A stretch of 64,000 nucleotides of DNA from Streptomyces sp. S.PB5 (GCF_030403745.1 NZ_JAQMWP010000003.1:496001-560000); one strand, 5' to 3'. Shown: positions 8,157 through 16,737, counted from the first letter of the stretch. The notes: generated by a model not told the origin, from the sequence alone. Numbers and translations: made by a program.

Positions 8157-8936
8157 ATGCGCACCGCCCTGCTCCAGAGCTCCGGCCGCCCCGGCTCGGT
8201 CGACGGGAACCTCAAGGTCCTCGACGAGGCCGCGGACCGTGCCGCGGCCGCGGGTGCCGCCCTGCTGGCCGCGCCGGAGATGTTCCTGACCGGGTACGCG
8301 ATCGGCGACGACATCGCGCGCCTCGCCGAGCCGGCCGACGGGGACAGCGCGGACGCCGTCGCGGAGATCGCCGCGCGGCACGGGGTGGCCATCGCCTACG
8401 GCTACCCGGAGGCGTCCTCGGGCTCCGTCTTCAACTCCGCCCAGCTGATCTCGGCCACCGGTGACCGTCTTGCCAACTACCGCAAGACCCACCTCTTCGG
8501 CTGCTTCGAGCGCGACCACTTCACGCCGGGCGAGCAGCACGTGGTGCAGGCCGAGCTGAACGGACTGAAGGTCGGGCTGCTGATCTGCTACGACGTCGAG
8601 TTCCCGGAGAACGTCCGCGCCCACGCCCTCGCCGGCACGGACCTCCTCGTCGTCCCGACCGCCCAGATGCACCCGTTCCAGTTCGTCGCCGAGTCGATGA
8701 TCCCGGTGCGGGCCTTCGAGAACCAGATGTACGTCGCGTACGTCAACCGGGTCGGCCAGGAAGGGGAGTTCGAGTTCGTCGGGCTCTCCGTCCTCGCCGG
8801 CCCCGACGGGATCGCCCGCGCCCGCGCCGGACGCGGCGAGCAACTGGTGTTCGCCGACGCCGACCCGGCCCTCCTCGCCGCCTCCCGCGAGGCCAACCCG
8901 TATCTGCGGGACCGGCGGCCCGAGCTCTACGTCTGA
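8157..8936 (+). CDS. Carbon-nitrogen hydrolase (DavA/5-aminovaleramidase-like amidase)
   Basis: 259 aa, nitrilase superfamily. The Glu-Lys-Cys triad is visible: E in APEMFLTGY (about residue 42), K in NYRKTHLF (about 109) and C in LLICYDVEFPE (about 145). From memory the protein matches Pseudomonas putida DavA along its length (EMFLTGY, ANYRKTHLFG, KVGLLICYD.EFPEN). DavA turns 5-aminovaleramide into 5-aminovalerate. The next gene encodes the matching FAD 2-monooxygenase, which makes such amides from amino acids, so the pair forms a two-step pathway from an amino acid to a shortened acid. The substrate could be lysine, tryptophan or phenylalanine; the DavA-like match favours lysine. Confidence 0.85.
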   Translation: MRTALLQSSGRPGSVDGNLKVLDEAADRAAAAGAALLAAPEMFLTGYAIGDDIARLAEPADGDSADAVAEIAARHGVAIAYGYPEASSGSVFNSAQLISATGDRLANYRKTHLFGCFERDHFTPGEQHVVQAELNGLKVGLLICYDVEFPENVRAHALAGTDLLVVPTAQMHPFQFVAESMIPVRAFENQMYVAYVNRVGQEGEFEFVGLSVLAGPDGIARARAGRGEQLVFADADPALLAASREANPYLRDRRPELYV

Positions 8937-8980
8937 ACACCCCCGCATTCTTCGCAGCATTCGCAAGGAGTCCGTACCCC

Positions 8981-10678
8981 ATGACGTCCACGGTGCCCAA
9001 CGCCGTCCAGCACGCCGACGAGCAGCAGCCGCCGATCACCATGTTCGGCCCGGACTTCCCGTACGCCTACGACGACTTCCTCGCCCACCCGGCGGGCCTC
9101 GGCCAGATACCGGCGACCGAGCACGGCACCGAGGTCGCGGTGATCGGCGGCGGGCTGTCCGGCATCGTGGCCGCCTACGAGCTGATGAAGATGGGCCTGA
9201 AGCCGGTCGTCTACGAGGCCGACCGGATCGGCGGCCGGCTGCGGACCGTCGGCTTCGAGGGCTGCGACAGCTCCCTGACGGCCGAGATGGGCGCGATGCG
9301 CTTCCCGCCGTCCTCCACCGCCCTCCAGCACTACATCGACCTGGTGGGTCTTAAGACCCGGCCGTTCCCCAACCCCCTTGCGGAAGCGACCCCTTCGACC
9401 GTGGTCGACCTCAAGGGCGAGTCGCACTACGCCGAGACCATCGAGGACCTGCCGCAGGTCTACCGTGACGTCGCCGCCGCCTGGAACAAGTGCCTCGAAG
9501 AGGGCGCCGACTTCTCCGACATGAACCAGGCCATGCGCGAGCGGGACGTCCCGCGCATCCGGGAGATCTGGGCCAAGCTCGTCGAGAAGCTCGACAACCA
9601 GACCTTCTACGGCTTCCTCTGCGACTCCGAGGCCTTCAAGTCCTTCCGGCACCGCGAGATCTTCGGCCAGGTCGGCTTCGGCACCGGCGGCTGGGACACC
9701 GACTTCCCCAACTCCATCCTGGAGATCCTCCGCGTCGTCTACACCGAGGCCGACGACCACCACCGCGGCATCATCGGCGGCTCCCAGCAGCTGCCGCTGC
9801 GGCTGTGGGAGCGCACGCCGGAGAAGATCGTCCACTGGCCCTACGGCACCTCGCTGGCCCAGCTGCACCCGAACGCCGAACCCCGCCCGGCCGTGACCCG
9901 GCTGCACCGCACGGCGAACAACCAGATCACCGTGACGGACGCGAACGGCGACATCCGCACCTACAAGGCGGCCGTCTTCACCGCGCAGTCCTGGATGCTG
10001 CTGTCGAAGATCGCCTGCGACGACTCGCTCTTCCCGATCGACCACTGGACGGCGATCGAGCGCACCCACTACATGGAGTCGAGCAAGCTCTTTGTCCCTG
10101 TGGACCGGCCGTTCTGGCTGGACAAGGACGAGGAGACCGGCCGTGACGTCATGTCGATGACCCTCACCGACCGTATGACGCGCGGGACCTACCTCCTCGA
10201 CGACGGCCCGGACAAGCCCGCCGTCATCTGCCTCTCCTACACCTGGTGCGACGACAGCCTGAAGTGGCTGCCGCTGTCCGCGAACGAGCGGATGGAGGTC
10301 ATGCTGAAGTCGCTCGGCGAGATCTATCCGAAGGTCGACATCCGCAAGCACATCATCGGCAACCCGGTGACGGTGTCCTGGGAGAACGAGCCCTACTTCA
10401 TGGGCGCGTTCAAGGCCAACCTGCCCGGCCACTACCGCTACCAGCGGCGCCTGTTCACCCACTTCATGCAGGACCGGCTGCCCGCGGACAAGCGGGGCAT
10501 ATTCCTCGCGGGCGACGACATCTCCTGGACGGCCGGCTGGGCCGAGGGCGCGATCCAGACCGCGCTGAACGCGGTCTGGGGCGTCATGCACCACTTCGGC
10601 GGGGCGACCGACGCGACGAACCCCGGTCCGGGGGACGTCTACGACGAGATCGCACCGGTGGAACTGCCGGAGGACTGA
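8981..10678 (+). CDS. Flavin amino-acid 2-monooxygenase (DavB/tryptophan 2-monooxygenase family)
   Basis: 565 aa. A Rossmann FAD motif VIGGGLSGIVAAYEL lies at residues 50-64, followed by YEADRIGGRLRT, with the FAD-closing motif near the C-terminus (IFLAGDDISWTAGWAEGAIQ). It belongs to the amine-oxidase family members that decarboxylate and oxygenate an amino acid to its amide. From memory it tracks P. putida L-lysine 2-monooxygenase DavB closely (ITMFGPDFPYAYDDFL, FGQVGFGTGGWDTDFPNS, PGDVYDEI at the end). Tryptophan and phenylalanine 2-monooxygenases are relatives, so specificity is not certain. The gene starts 44 bases after the amidase, with AAGGAG before the ATG. A hairpin just past the stop probably terminates the transcript. 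Confidence 0.88.
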   Translation: MTSTVPNAVQHADEQQPPITMFGPDFPYAYDDFLAHPAGLGQIPATEHGTEVAVIGGGLSGIVAAYELMKMGLKPVVYEADRIGGRLRTVGFEGCDSSLTAEMGAMRFPPSSTALQHYIDLVGLKTRPFPNPLAEATPSTVVDLKGESHYAETIEDLPQVYRDVAAAWNKCLEEGADFSDMNQAMRERDVPRIREIWAKLVEKLDNQTFYGFLCDSEAFKSFRHREIFGQVGFGTGGWDTDFPNSILEILRVVYTEADDHHRGIIGGSQQLPLRLWERTPEKIVHWPYGTSLAQLHPNAEPRPAVTRLHRTANNQITVTDANGDIRTYKAAVFTAQSWMLLSKIACDDSLFPIDHWTAIERTHYMESSKLFVPVDRPFWLDKDEETGRDVMSMTLTDRMTRGTYLLDDGPDKPAVICLSYTWCDDSLKWLPLSANERMEVMLKSLGEIYPKVDIRKHIIGNPVTVSWENEPYFMGAFKANLPGHYRYQRRLFTHFMQDRLPADKRGIFLAGDDISWTAGWAEGAIQTALNAVWGVMHHFGGATDATNPGPGDVYDEIAPVELPED

Positions 10679-11112
10679 GCCCGTCGACGGCGGACTCCCG
10701 AAAGGACCGCCGTCCCGACGGCCGGCACACAGAGCACCAGGCCGCCGTGGACGACCGGGTTCACCCAGCTCGGCACGAGTTCGGTTCCCTCGCCGGCCGA
10801 GGTGACGCACCGCACGCTGACCGGCAGGGCCATCCGCGTCTCCACGACGTCGCCGCGCGCACCGGCGGCCGCACACATCTGGTCCGGGTCCAGGATGTAG
10901 AAGCCCTGCATGACGCCGTACGCGTAGGCGCCGAGGGCGGCCGTGCCGGCGAGCGCCGCCAGCAGTGCGCACGACACGGCGTCGGGCAGGCGCAGCCCGC
11001 TGCCGAGCTCTCGGTCCCAGGCCCGCTTGGCCAGGGCCAGGGCGAGGCCCACGACCACGAACGGGGTCACCAACGGCGCGAAGGTCAGGGTCAGCAGGAG
11101 AAGAACCGCCAC
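10639..11112 (-). CDS. Small hypothetical membrane protein
   Basis: 157 aa with about four hydrophobic stretches: residues 2-28, 45-68, a middle segment near 115-140, and a basic then Ser-rich tail (RRRRAQSSGSS). A soluble loop between segments 2 and 3 carries two Cys (QMCAAAG, VRCVTSAG) that could form an external disulfide. No known family is recognised. Its last 40 bases overlap the end of the monooxygenase gene in the opposite direction, and it reads through that gene's terminator hairpin. The C-terminal Ser-rich tail may therefore be the less conserved part. Confidence 0.65.
   Translation of the reverse strand: MAVLLLLTLTFAPLVTPFVVVGLALALAKRAWDRELGSGLRLPDAVSCALLAALAGTAALGAYAYGVMQGFYILDPDQMCAAAGARGDVVETRMALPVSVRCVTSAGEGTELVPSWVNPVVHGGLVLCVPAVGTAVLSGVRRRRAQSSGSSTGAISS
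10686..10714 (+). terminator. Hairpin after the monooxygenase gene
   Basis: GACGGCGG (10686-10693) pairs with CCGCCGTC (10707-10714) around a 13-base loop, 8 bases past the stop. No T tract follows, as is usual in Streptomyces. It lies inside the 3' coding end of the convergent membrane-protein gene. Confidence 0.55.
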
Positions 11113-11160
11113 GTGTGCCCAGAGCGGCTCGGCGGGCGTCCGGTTCCCGATCGGGCCGGT

Positions 11161-11847
11161 TCAGTCCGGCAGCGGGGTGAGCAGCATCCGTCCCGCGAAC
11201 CCGACCGCCGTGTCCAGCCGCTCCGTGAACTCCTCGGCGACATCGGGCAGTCCACGCAGCGCCCACAGCGCACGCGCCGCCGTCCAGGTGGCGTCCCGGG
11301 CGCGCTCCAGGCTCCACGCGCCGAGCAGATGGGTCAGCGGGTCGGCGATCTGGAGGAGATCGGGACCCGGCATCAGATCTTCGCGGATGCGCTCCTCCAG
11401 CGAGACGAGGAGATCGCCCACCCGGTCGAACTCGTCCTCCACGTCGACGGGTTCGCAGTCGAGCGTACGACAGGTGTCCACGACGGCGAGCGCGAGGTCG
11501 TGCCCGATGTGCGCATTGATGCCCGCGAGCGCGAACTGCAGCGGGCGTACCCCGGGATGCCGGCGGTACTGGAACAACGGCCGCCAGCAGGCGGGCGGGC
11601 GGCGCTCGGCGGCCACCGTGCCGACCGCCCGCAGATACCGCTCGGCGAACCGCACGTCCAGCGTGATCGCCGCCTGTGCGTCCGCGAACCGGCCCGTGTC
11701 GATGCCCCGGTCGACCGCCTCGGTGACGGCGAGGTAGACGCGGTTGAAGACCGCGATCCCGTCCCGTTCCGGAAGCGCCTCGTCCAGGGCGCGCATCCGG
11801 GAGACGACGGAGTCGACAGAAGTGACGAACTGCTCCAACTGCGGCAT
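11161..11847 (-). CDS. DUF5995 family protein
   Basis: 228 aa, soluble and mostly helical by composition. It matches what I remember of the actinobacterial DUF5995 family: RFAERYL, PACWRPLFQYR, QFALAGINAHIGHDL and a C-terminal WALRG.....LDTAVGFAGRMLL. The ALAGINAHI.HDL block is the family's most characteristic part. No function is established. It lies 48 bases upstream of the membrane-protein gene on the same strand, so the two may be co-transcribed. Confidence 0.8.
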   Translation of the reverse strand: MPQLEQFVTSVDSVVSRMRALDEALPERDGIAVFNRVYLAVTEAVDRGIDTGRFADAQAAITLDVRFAERYLRAVGTVAAERRPPACWRPLFQYRRHPGVRPLQFALAGINAHIGHDLALAVVDTCRTLDCEPVDVEDEFDRVGDLLVSLEERIREDLMPGPDLLQIADPLTHLLGAWSLERARDATWTAARALWALRGLPDVAEEFTERLDTAVGFAGRMLLTPLPD

Positions 11848-11991
11848 GCAGGCAGGGTCCCAGGCTTAGGGTGGCCGGAGTGCCGGCGGGCCCGACGCTT
11901 CCCCAGAACGGGGGAACGCTCCCGCTGTGGCGAGAGCCGTAGCGGCGCCCGGGAGGCGGACGGCAGGGGAGAACGGGGAGGGGATGAGCAG

Positions 11992-13185
11992 GTGCCAGGC
12001 CAACGTGCCCATCGCCTGGCCGAACGCAGGGCCGAGCGCAGGCGTGCCGCCCGGCGGGGCGGCATGGTCGCGGCGGCCTCCGTCGTGGTCGCCGTGGGCA
12101 CCGTGACCGGGATGATGTCCGCGCTCGACGACGGCCGCGGCTCCGACGAGGCCCGCCCCGAGGTGACGGACTCACCGGCCCTGGAAGTCCCGCTTCCCGC
12201 GCCGTCGCCGTCCCCCTCGGCCACCGAGTCGGCTTCCGTGTCCGCCTCTCCGAAGAAGAGGTCCGTGAGCCCGACGCCCTCTCCGACGAAGGCCGAGCCG
12301 AAGCAGGAGACCGCCGCCGTCTCCCCCCGCCTCTACCGCCACCCCCAGTCCCGGGTCCTCGACTGGGTCCGTGACCACCCCGGCGACCCGCGTCAGAACG
12401 TCATAGCGTCCCGTATCGCCGACCAGCCGGCCGCCGTCTGGTTCGCCGATTACACGCCGTCCACCATCACGGCACGCGTGCGTGCCGTGACCTCCGGCGG
12501 TGCCGCGCTGGGCCGGGTCCCGGTGGTGGTGGCGTACGCGGTCCCGGACCGCGACTGCGGCGGGGCCTCCCAGGGCGGGGCACCGGACCTGGACGCCTAC
12601 GACGCCTGGATCGACAGGTTCGCCGCCGGGCTCGGCTCGGACGACGTCGTGGTGATCCTGGAGCCCGACTCGATAGCCCAGTCCGCGTGTCTGTCGGGGC
12701 GTCAACGCGCCGACCGCTTCGCCTCGCTGGCCCGCGCCGGCCGGGTCCTGAAGGCCGCCAATCCCAAGGCCCGGGTCTACTTCGACGCCGGCCACTCCGG
12801 CTGGAACCCCCCGGCCAAACAGGCCGACCTGCTGCGCCAGGCGGGCGCCGCCTCGGCCGCGGCCTCCGACGGCGTGTTCAGCAATGTCTCCAACTTCCAC
12901 CGCACCGCCGACGAGATCGCCTACGACCGGCAGGTCCTCGACGCCCTCGGCGGTCCCGCGAGCCTCGGCGCGGTCATCGACACCAGCCGCAACGGCAACG
13001 GCGCACCGGCCGACGGCGAGTGGTGCGACCCCGACGGCCGCAAGCTCGGCCGGACCCCGACCCTGAACACCGGCGAGGCCCGTATCGACGGCTATCTGTG
13101 GGTGAAGCTGCCGGGGGAGTCGGACGGCTGCAAGGGTGCGCCGGGCACGTTCACCCCGTCGTACGCCTACGACCTGGCGCGCTGA
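11992..13185 (+). CDS. Glycoside hydrolase family 6 (endoglucanase/cellobiohydrolase), secreted or anchored
   Basis: 397 aa. The GTG at 11992 is chosen because GGGGAGGGG ends 8 bases upstream; the frame is open far upstream but that is a shadow of the oxidase region. A basic N-terminus (RRAERRRAARRGG) and a hydrophobic segment (about residues 25-45) act as a signal or membrane anchor. A Ser/Pro/Thr/Lys-rich linker follows (about 60-100), then a GH6 catalytic domain: VVVAYAVPDRDCGG (catalytic Asp), VVILEPDSIAQ, YFDAGHSGWNP, VSNFHRT, DTSRNGNG. The enzyme cuts beta-1,4-glucans with inversion. No cellulose-binding module is seen. It should act outside the membrane. Confidence 0.92.
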   Translation: MPGQRAHRLAERRAERRRAARRGGMVAAASVVVAVGTVTGMMSALDDGRGSDEARPEVTDSPALEVPLPAPSPSPSATESASVSASPKKRSVSPTPSPTKAEPKQETAAVSPRLYRHPQSRVLDWVRDHPGDPRQNVIASRIADQPAAVWFADYTPSTITARVRAVTSGGAALGRVPVVVAYAVPDRDCGGASQGGAPDLDAYDAWIDRFAAGLGSDDVVVILEPDSIAQSACLSGRQRADRFASLARAGRVLKAANPKARVYFDAGHSGWNPPAKQADLLRQAGAASAAASDGVFSNVSNFHRTADEIAYDRQVLDALGGPASLGAVIDTSRNGNGAPADGEWCDPDGRKLGRTPTLNTGEARIDGYLWVKLPGESDGCKGAPGTFTPSYAYDLAR

Positions 13186-13370
13186 GCGACATCCGACGCC
13201 GACGCGGCCGGCGCCTCTGGCGGCGCTGCCGCAAACGACTCCTGGGACCCACCGCCCTTGTGCGCGACAGCGCCTTGGCCATGTGCTCTGTAAATAACGT
13301 GACCCAGCACTACAGCGACGCCGAGACCGCCCGGTCCTGACGGCCGGCAAGGGGAGCCCGCGGGATGGTG

Positions 13371-13625
13371 TCAGCTCCAGCCGAACCGGCGGTCCACCAC
13401 CGCCGTGAACTCCTCCAGCGTCACCACCGAGTCCCCGTTCCGGTCGGCGGCGTCGAACAGTGCGGAGGAGGCGTCGGCGTCTCCCAGACCCCAGGACGGC
13501 AGGTCTCCCGAGGCGGCCAGGGTGGGTCCCTTGGACCGCAGGGCGATGATCACCTCGTCCCGGGTCAGGGTGCCGTTCCGGTCCAGGTCGAGGGCTTCGA
13601 ACAGGATCCGGGCCTTCTCGCTCAT
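13371..13625 (-). CDS. Small EF-hand calcium-binding protein
   Basis: 84 aa starting at ATG 13625 (MSEKARILFEALD), with AATGAGGACCACGTC ahead of it; an upstream in-frame ATG would only add a low-complexity Arg/Gly stretch. Two EF-hand loops are visible: DLDRNGTLTRDE (about residues 12-23) and DRNGDSVVTLEE (about 61-72), each with D/N ligands at the expected positions and Glu at position 12. It should be a cytoplasmic Ca2+ sensor or buffer of the calerythrin/CabA type found in streptomycetes. It converges on the GH6 gene. Confidence 0.85.
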   Translation of the reverse strand: MSEKARILFEALDLDRNGTLTRDEVIIALRSKGPTLAASGDLPSWGLGDADASSALFDAADRNGDSVVTLEEFTAVVDRRFGWS

Positions 13626-13794
13626 GACGTGGTCCTCATTCCCTTCGCCGCGGGGGCTCGCCCCGCGGCTCTTCCCACGACAACGCTCCCTCCCCGGCCC
13701 GGGTTCCCCGCTGGTCACCGCCCGGGTCCGACATCATGCTGAGCGCCCGCTTAATATGGGTCGGACCCCGCCGTACGCCCCTGGAGCACCACCC

Positions 13795-14256
13795 GTGACC
13801 GCCGAAGCCCCGACAGCCGCCCCCGTCCCGTCCTACGGCCGGCTGATCCCCGTCACCGTCCACTTCGACGACCTGGACGCCCTCGGCCTGCTCCACAACG
13901 CCCGCTATCCGCTCATGGTGGAGCGGGCCTGGACCGAGCTGTGGCAGGAGCACGGCATCCACTTCGACGGCGACTGGGCGGTGGCGGGGGATGCCTGCAA
14001 CGCGGTCAAGGAGCTGCGGATCAGCTATGAGGCGCCGGTGACCAGGACGGGCACGTACGCCGTCCACCTCTGGCTGGAGCGGCTCGGCAACACCGGTCTG
14101 ACGTACGGCTTCCGTTTCTGTTCGCGGGACGGCTCGGTGACGTACGCGCGGGGTGCCCGGGTCCTTGTCCGGCTGGACTTCGCGACGATGCGTCCCGCGC
14201 CGTGGAGCGACCGGTTCAGGGCTGCCGGTCGGGAACTGCTGCGGCCGGCGGACTGA
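13795..14256 (+). CDS. Acyl-CoA thioesterase (4HBT hotdog family)
   Basis: 153 aa from GTG 13795 with GGAG 9 bases upstream. The hotdog-fold signature HFDDLDALGLLHNARYPLMVERAW includes the Asp used by 4-hydroxybenzoyl-CoA thioesterase-like enzymes to hydrolyse acyl-CoA (D in DLDALG). The rest has alternating strands typical of the fold (YAVHLWLERLGNTGLTYGFRF). Substrate length is unknown. Its 3' end overlaps the convergent MFS gene by 41 bases. Confidence 0.88.
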   Translation: MTAEAPTAAPVPSYGRLIPVTVHFDDLDALGLLHNARYPLMVERAWTELWQEHGIHFDGDWAVAGDACNAVKELRISYEAPVTRTGTYAVHLWLERLGNTGLTYGFRFCSRDGSVTYARGARVLVRLDFATMRPAPWSDRFRAAGRELLRPAD

Positions 14257-15427
14257 TCCTCGGGCGGTCGCGGTCGGCGGTGCGCAGGACGCCGGCGAAG
14301 CCCACGAGCCCGCTCGCCAGCAGCGTCACCAGCACGAACGACACCAGCAGACTGGTCGCCTGGGCGATGGTGCCGATCGCGCTCGGCGCGATGAGCCCGG
14401 AGGTGTACGTGATCGTGGCGACACCGGCGATCGCCAGGCTGGGGTTGGACCCGCTGCGGCCCGCGGCGGCGAAGCACAGCGGGACGACCACCGCGATGCC
14501 CAGCCCCATCAGCGCGAACCCGCCCATGGCCACCGCCGGATGGTTCGCCACGACGATGAGCAGCCCGCCGAGCACGGCGAGGAACCCGCTGGTGCGGACC
14601 GTGCGCACCGCGCCGTAGCGGTCGACGATCCGGTCGCCGGCGATGCGGGCGATCGCCATCGTGAGGGTGAAGCCGGTGGTGCAGGCGGCGGCGAGCCCGG
14701 CCGAGGTCTCCAGCTGGTCCCGCAGATAGACCGCGGACCAGTCGAGGCTCGCGCCCTCCGCGAAGACCGCGCAGAATCCGACGGCTCCGATGAGCAGCGC
14801 GGACTTCGGCGGCAGCGCGAACCGCGGCGGCGGTTCCTCGTCCTCGGTGGGCTGCAGGTCGAGCACCCAGCGGCAGGCCAGCAGGCCGAGGAGCGTCAGG
14901 ACGCCCGCCGCCAGCGCGTGGTGCAGACGCGCGTCCGAGCCCAGGTGGGCGGCGAGTGTGCCGGCGGCCGAACCGACCAGGGCGCCGGCGCTCCACATGC
15001 CGTGCAGGCCGGACATGATCGAGCGGCCGAGGCGGTTCTCGATCTCGACGCCGAGGGCGTTCATGGCCACGTCCGCCATGCCCGCGGTCGCGCCGTAGAC
15101 GAAGAGGGCGAGGCAGAGGGTGAGCAGGTCGGGGGCGAGGGCGGGCAGGACGAGGGCCAGGGTCCACAGGGAGATGAGGCCGCGCAGGGCGTTCCGGGCG
15201 CCGAAGCGGTGGCTGATGCTGCCGGCCAGCGGCATGGCCACGGAGGCGCCGAGTGCGGGGAAGGCGAGGGCGAGGCCGAGCTGGCCGGCGCTGACCGAGG
15301 AGTGGTCCTGGATCCAGGGCACCCGGGTCGCGAACGAACCGGTGACGGCACCGTGCACGGCGAAGACGGCCGCCACGGCGTACCGCGCCCGCCTCACCTG
15401 TCCCTGGTCGTACACCACTTGGCTCAT
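14216..15427 (-). CDS. MFS transporter (ROK-regulated sugar-type permease)
   Basis: 403 aa with about 12 membrane segments; MFS features include SISHRFGARNALRGL after helix 2. The N-terminal ATRVPWIQDHSSVSAGQLGLALAF resembles fucose/YbjJ-like MFS permeases. It is divergent from a ROK repressor, and a 23-bp inverted repeat lies between them, so it is probably repressed until a sugar or sugar derivative binds ROK. Divergent ROK-MFS pairs are common in actinomycetes. Confidence 0.9.
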   Translation of the reverse strand: MSQVVYDQGQVRRARYAVAAVFAVHGAVTGSFATRVPWIQDHSSVSAGQLGLALAFPALGASVAMPLAGSISHRFGARNALRGLISLWTLALVLPALAPDLLTLCLALFVYGATAGMADVAMNALGVEIENRLGRSIMSGLHGMWSAGALVGSAAGTLAAHLGSDARLHHALAAGVLTLLGLLACRWVLDLQPTEDEEPPPRFALPPKSALLIGAVGFCAVFAEGASLDWSAVYLRDQLETSAGLAAACTTGFTLTMAIARIAGDRIVDRYGAVRTVRTSGFLAVLGGLLIVVANHPAVAMGGFALMGLGIAVVVPLCFAAAGRSGSNPSLAIAGVATITYTSGLIAPSAIGTIAQATSLLVSFVLVTLLASGLVGFAGVLRTADRDRPRISPPAAAVPDRQP

Positions 15428-15473
15428 TCTCCCGCCCCTTCGCGCGCTGCGGCCCCTGTCGCCGACGTAAACT

Positions 15474-15496
15474 ATCAGGGAGCCTGCCTGATAGAT
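15474..15496. promoter_or_regulatory. Probable ROK repressor operator
   Basis: CTATCAGG (15474-15481), a 7-base spacer, then CCTGATAG (15489-15496): a perfect 8-bp inverted repeat 47 bases from the MFS start and 54 from the ROK start. It lies centrally in the divergent promoter region. Confidence 0.75.
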
Positions 15497-15549
15497 AGAG
15501 GATTAAGGGCCACGGGCCTGTGGCCACGCTGATCTGGAAGGATCCCGGC

Positions 15550-16710
15550 ATGCCTGCTTCCCCCAGCACCGCCCGGGCCATCAACGACCGGCTCGCCCTG
15601 CGACTGCTCCAGCGGGAAGGCCCGTTGACCGCAGGCCGGCTGAAGGAGCTGACCGGTCTGTCCCGCCCCACCGTCGCCGATCTCGTCGAACGCCTCATCG
15701 CCGCCGACCTGATCGAGGTGGTCGGGGAGTCGGGCGAGCAGCGGCGCGGCCCGAACGCGAAGGTGTACGGCATCGTCGCGGACCTGGCGCATCTGGCGGC
15801 GCTGGACATCCGCACCGAGGGTGTCTCGGTCGTCGTCTCCGACCTGCTGGGCCGGGTGCTGTCCGAGGCGTCGGTGCCGATCGGCGACGACGCGGGCACC
15901 GGGCCCGCGGTGGAGCAGGCGGTGGCACTGGTCGAGCGCACCGCCAAGGAGGCCGGCGTGGACCGGCTGCACACCGTGGCCATCGGGGCACCCGGCCTGA
16001 TCGACCCGGTCACGGGCGAGCTGCGTAACTCGACCGGCCTGCCCGCATGGCACCGCCGCCTGGTGGCCGCCCTCCAGGAACGTCTCCCGGAGGCCCGGGT
16101 CCATGTCGAGAACGAGACCAACCTCGCGGCGCTGGCGGAACAGCGGGAGGGGGCGGCGGCGGACCGCGACACCTTCGTCCTGCTGTGGCTGGGGCACGGC
16201 ACGGGGGCGGCGGTGGTGCTCGACGGCGCGCTGCGGCGGGGCGCTTCCGGTGGGACCGGCGAGATCGGGTTCCTGCCGGTGCCGGGGACGGGGGGTCTGC
16301 CCTCGGCGACGGGGTGCGACGGGGGGTTCCACTCGCTGGCGGGCTCGGCGGCGATCGCGGAGCTGGCGGGGGAGCACGGGGTGACGGGAGCGGCCGAGGG
16401 GGCCGAACCGGTGGCGGCGGCGCTGGTGAGGGCGGGCACGGACGGCTTCCTGGATGCCCTGGCGGACCGGCTCGCCGTGGGTGTCTCCTCGGTCGTGGCC
16501 GTCCTGGACCCCGGGTGCGTGGTCCTCGGGGGTGAGGTCGGCCAGGCGGGCGGGGACGGTCTCGCCGCGCGCGTGGAGCAGCGAGTCCGCCGTATGTCAC
16601 CTCTGCCGACCGAGGTGCGCCACAGCGTGCTGGGCGGTGGCGCGGTGTTGCGCGGTGCGCTGCTGACGGCGCGGGACAGGGCACAGGACGACCTGTTCGC
16701 GCCTCGCTGA
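15550..16710 (+). CDS. ROK-family transcriptional repressor
   Basis: 386 aa. ATG 15550 is preferred over GTG 15520 because GGAAGGA lies 7 bases before it. An N-terminal winged helix (about residues 5-65, with KELTGLSRPTVADLVERL) precedes a ROK sugar-kinase-like domain (about 80-380). The LWLGHGTGAAVVLDGALRRGASGGTGEIGF block is the ROK phosphate-loop-like region. The usual ROK zinc motif (CGxxGCxE) is replaced by the shorter TGCDGGFHSLAG, so it may lack the structural zinc. It probably controls the divergent MFS permease through the 15474-15496 repeat. Confidence 0.9.
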   Translation: MPASPSTARAINDRLALRLLQREGPLTAGRLKELTGLSRPTVADLVERLIAADLIEVVGESGEQRRGPNAKVYGIVADLAHLAALDIRTEGVSVVVSDLLGRVLSEASVPIGDDAGTGPAVEQAVALVERTAKEAGVDRLHTVAIGAPGLIDPVTGELRNSTGLPAWHRRLVAALQERLPEARVHVENETNLAALAEQREGAAADRDTFVLLWLGHGTGAAVVLDGALRRGASGGTGEIGFLPVPGTGGLPSATGCDGGFHSLAGSAAIAELAGEHGVTGAAEGAEPVAAALVRAGTDGFLDALADRLAVGVSSVVAVLDPGCVVLGGEVGQAGGDGLAARVEQRVRRMSPLPTEVRHSVLGGGAVLRGALLTARDRAQDDLFAPR

Positions 16711-16737
16711 GCGCTCCGCTGGGAGTACTGGGAGCGC
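16711..16737 (+). terminator. Hairpin after ROK gene
   Basis: GCGCTCC (16711-16717) pairs with GGAGCGC (16731-16737), directly after the ROK stop codon. Loop of 13 bases. Confidence 0.45.

Noticed and set aside
8927..12175. Open minus-strand frame of over 1000 codons
   Set aside because: It runs antisense through the 2-monooxygenase gene and has Arg/Gly/Pro-rich shadow composition; the real genes in the region have clear motifs.
10246..13185. 979-codon frame ending in the GH6 domain
   Set aside because: The part before 11992 is a shadow of the oxidase and two minus-strand genes. A GTG with a strong ribosome site defines a 397-aa GH6 protein.
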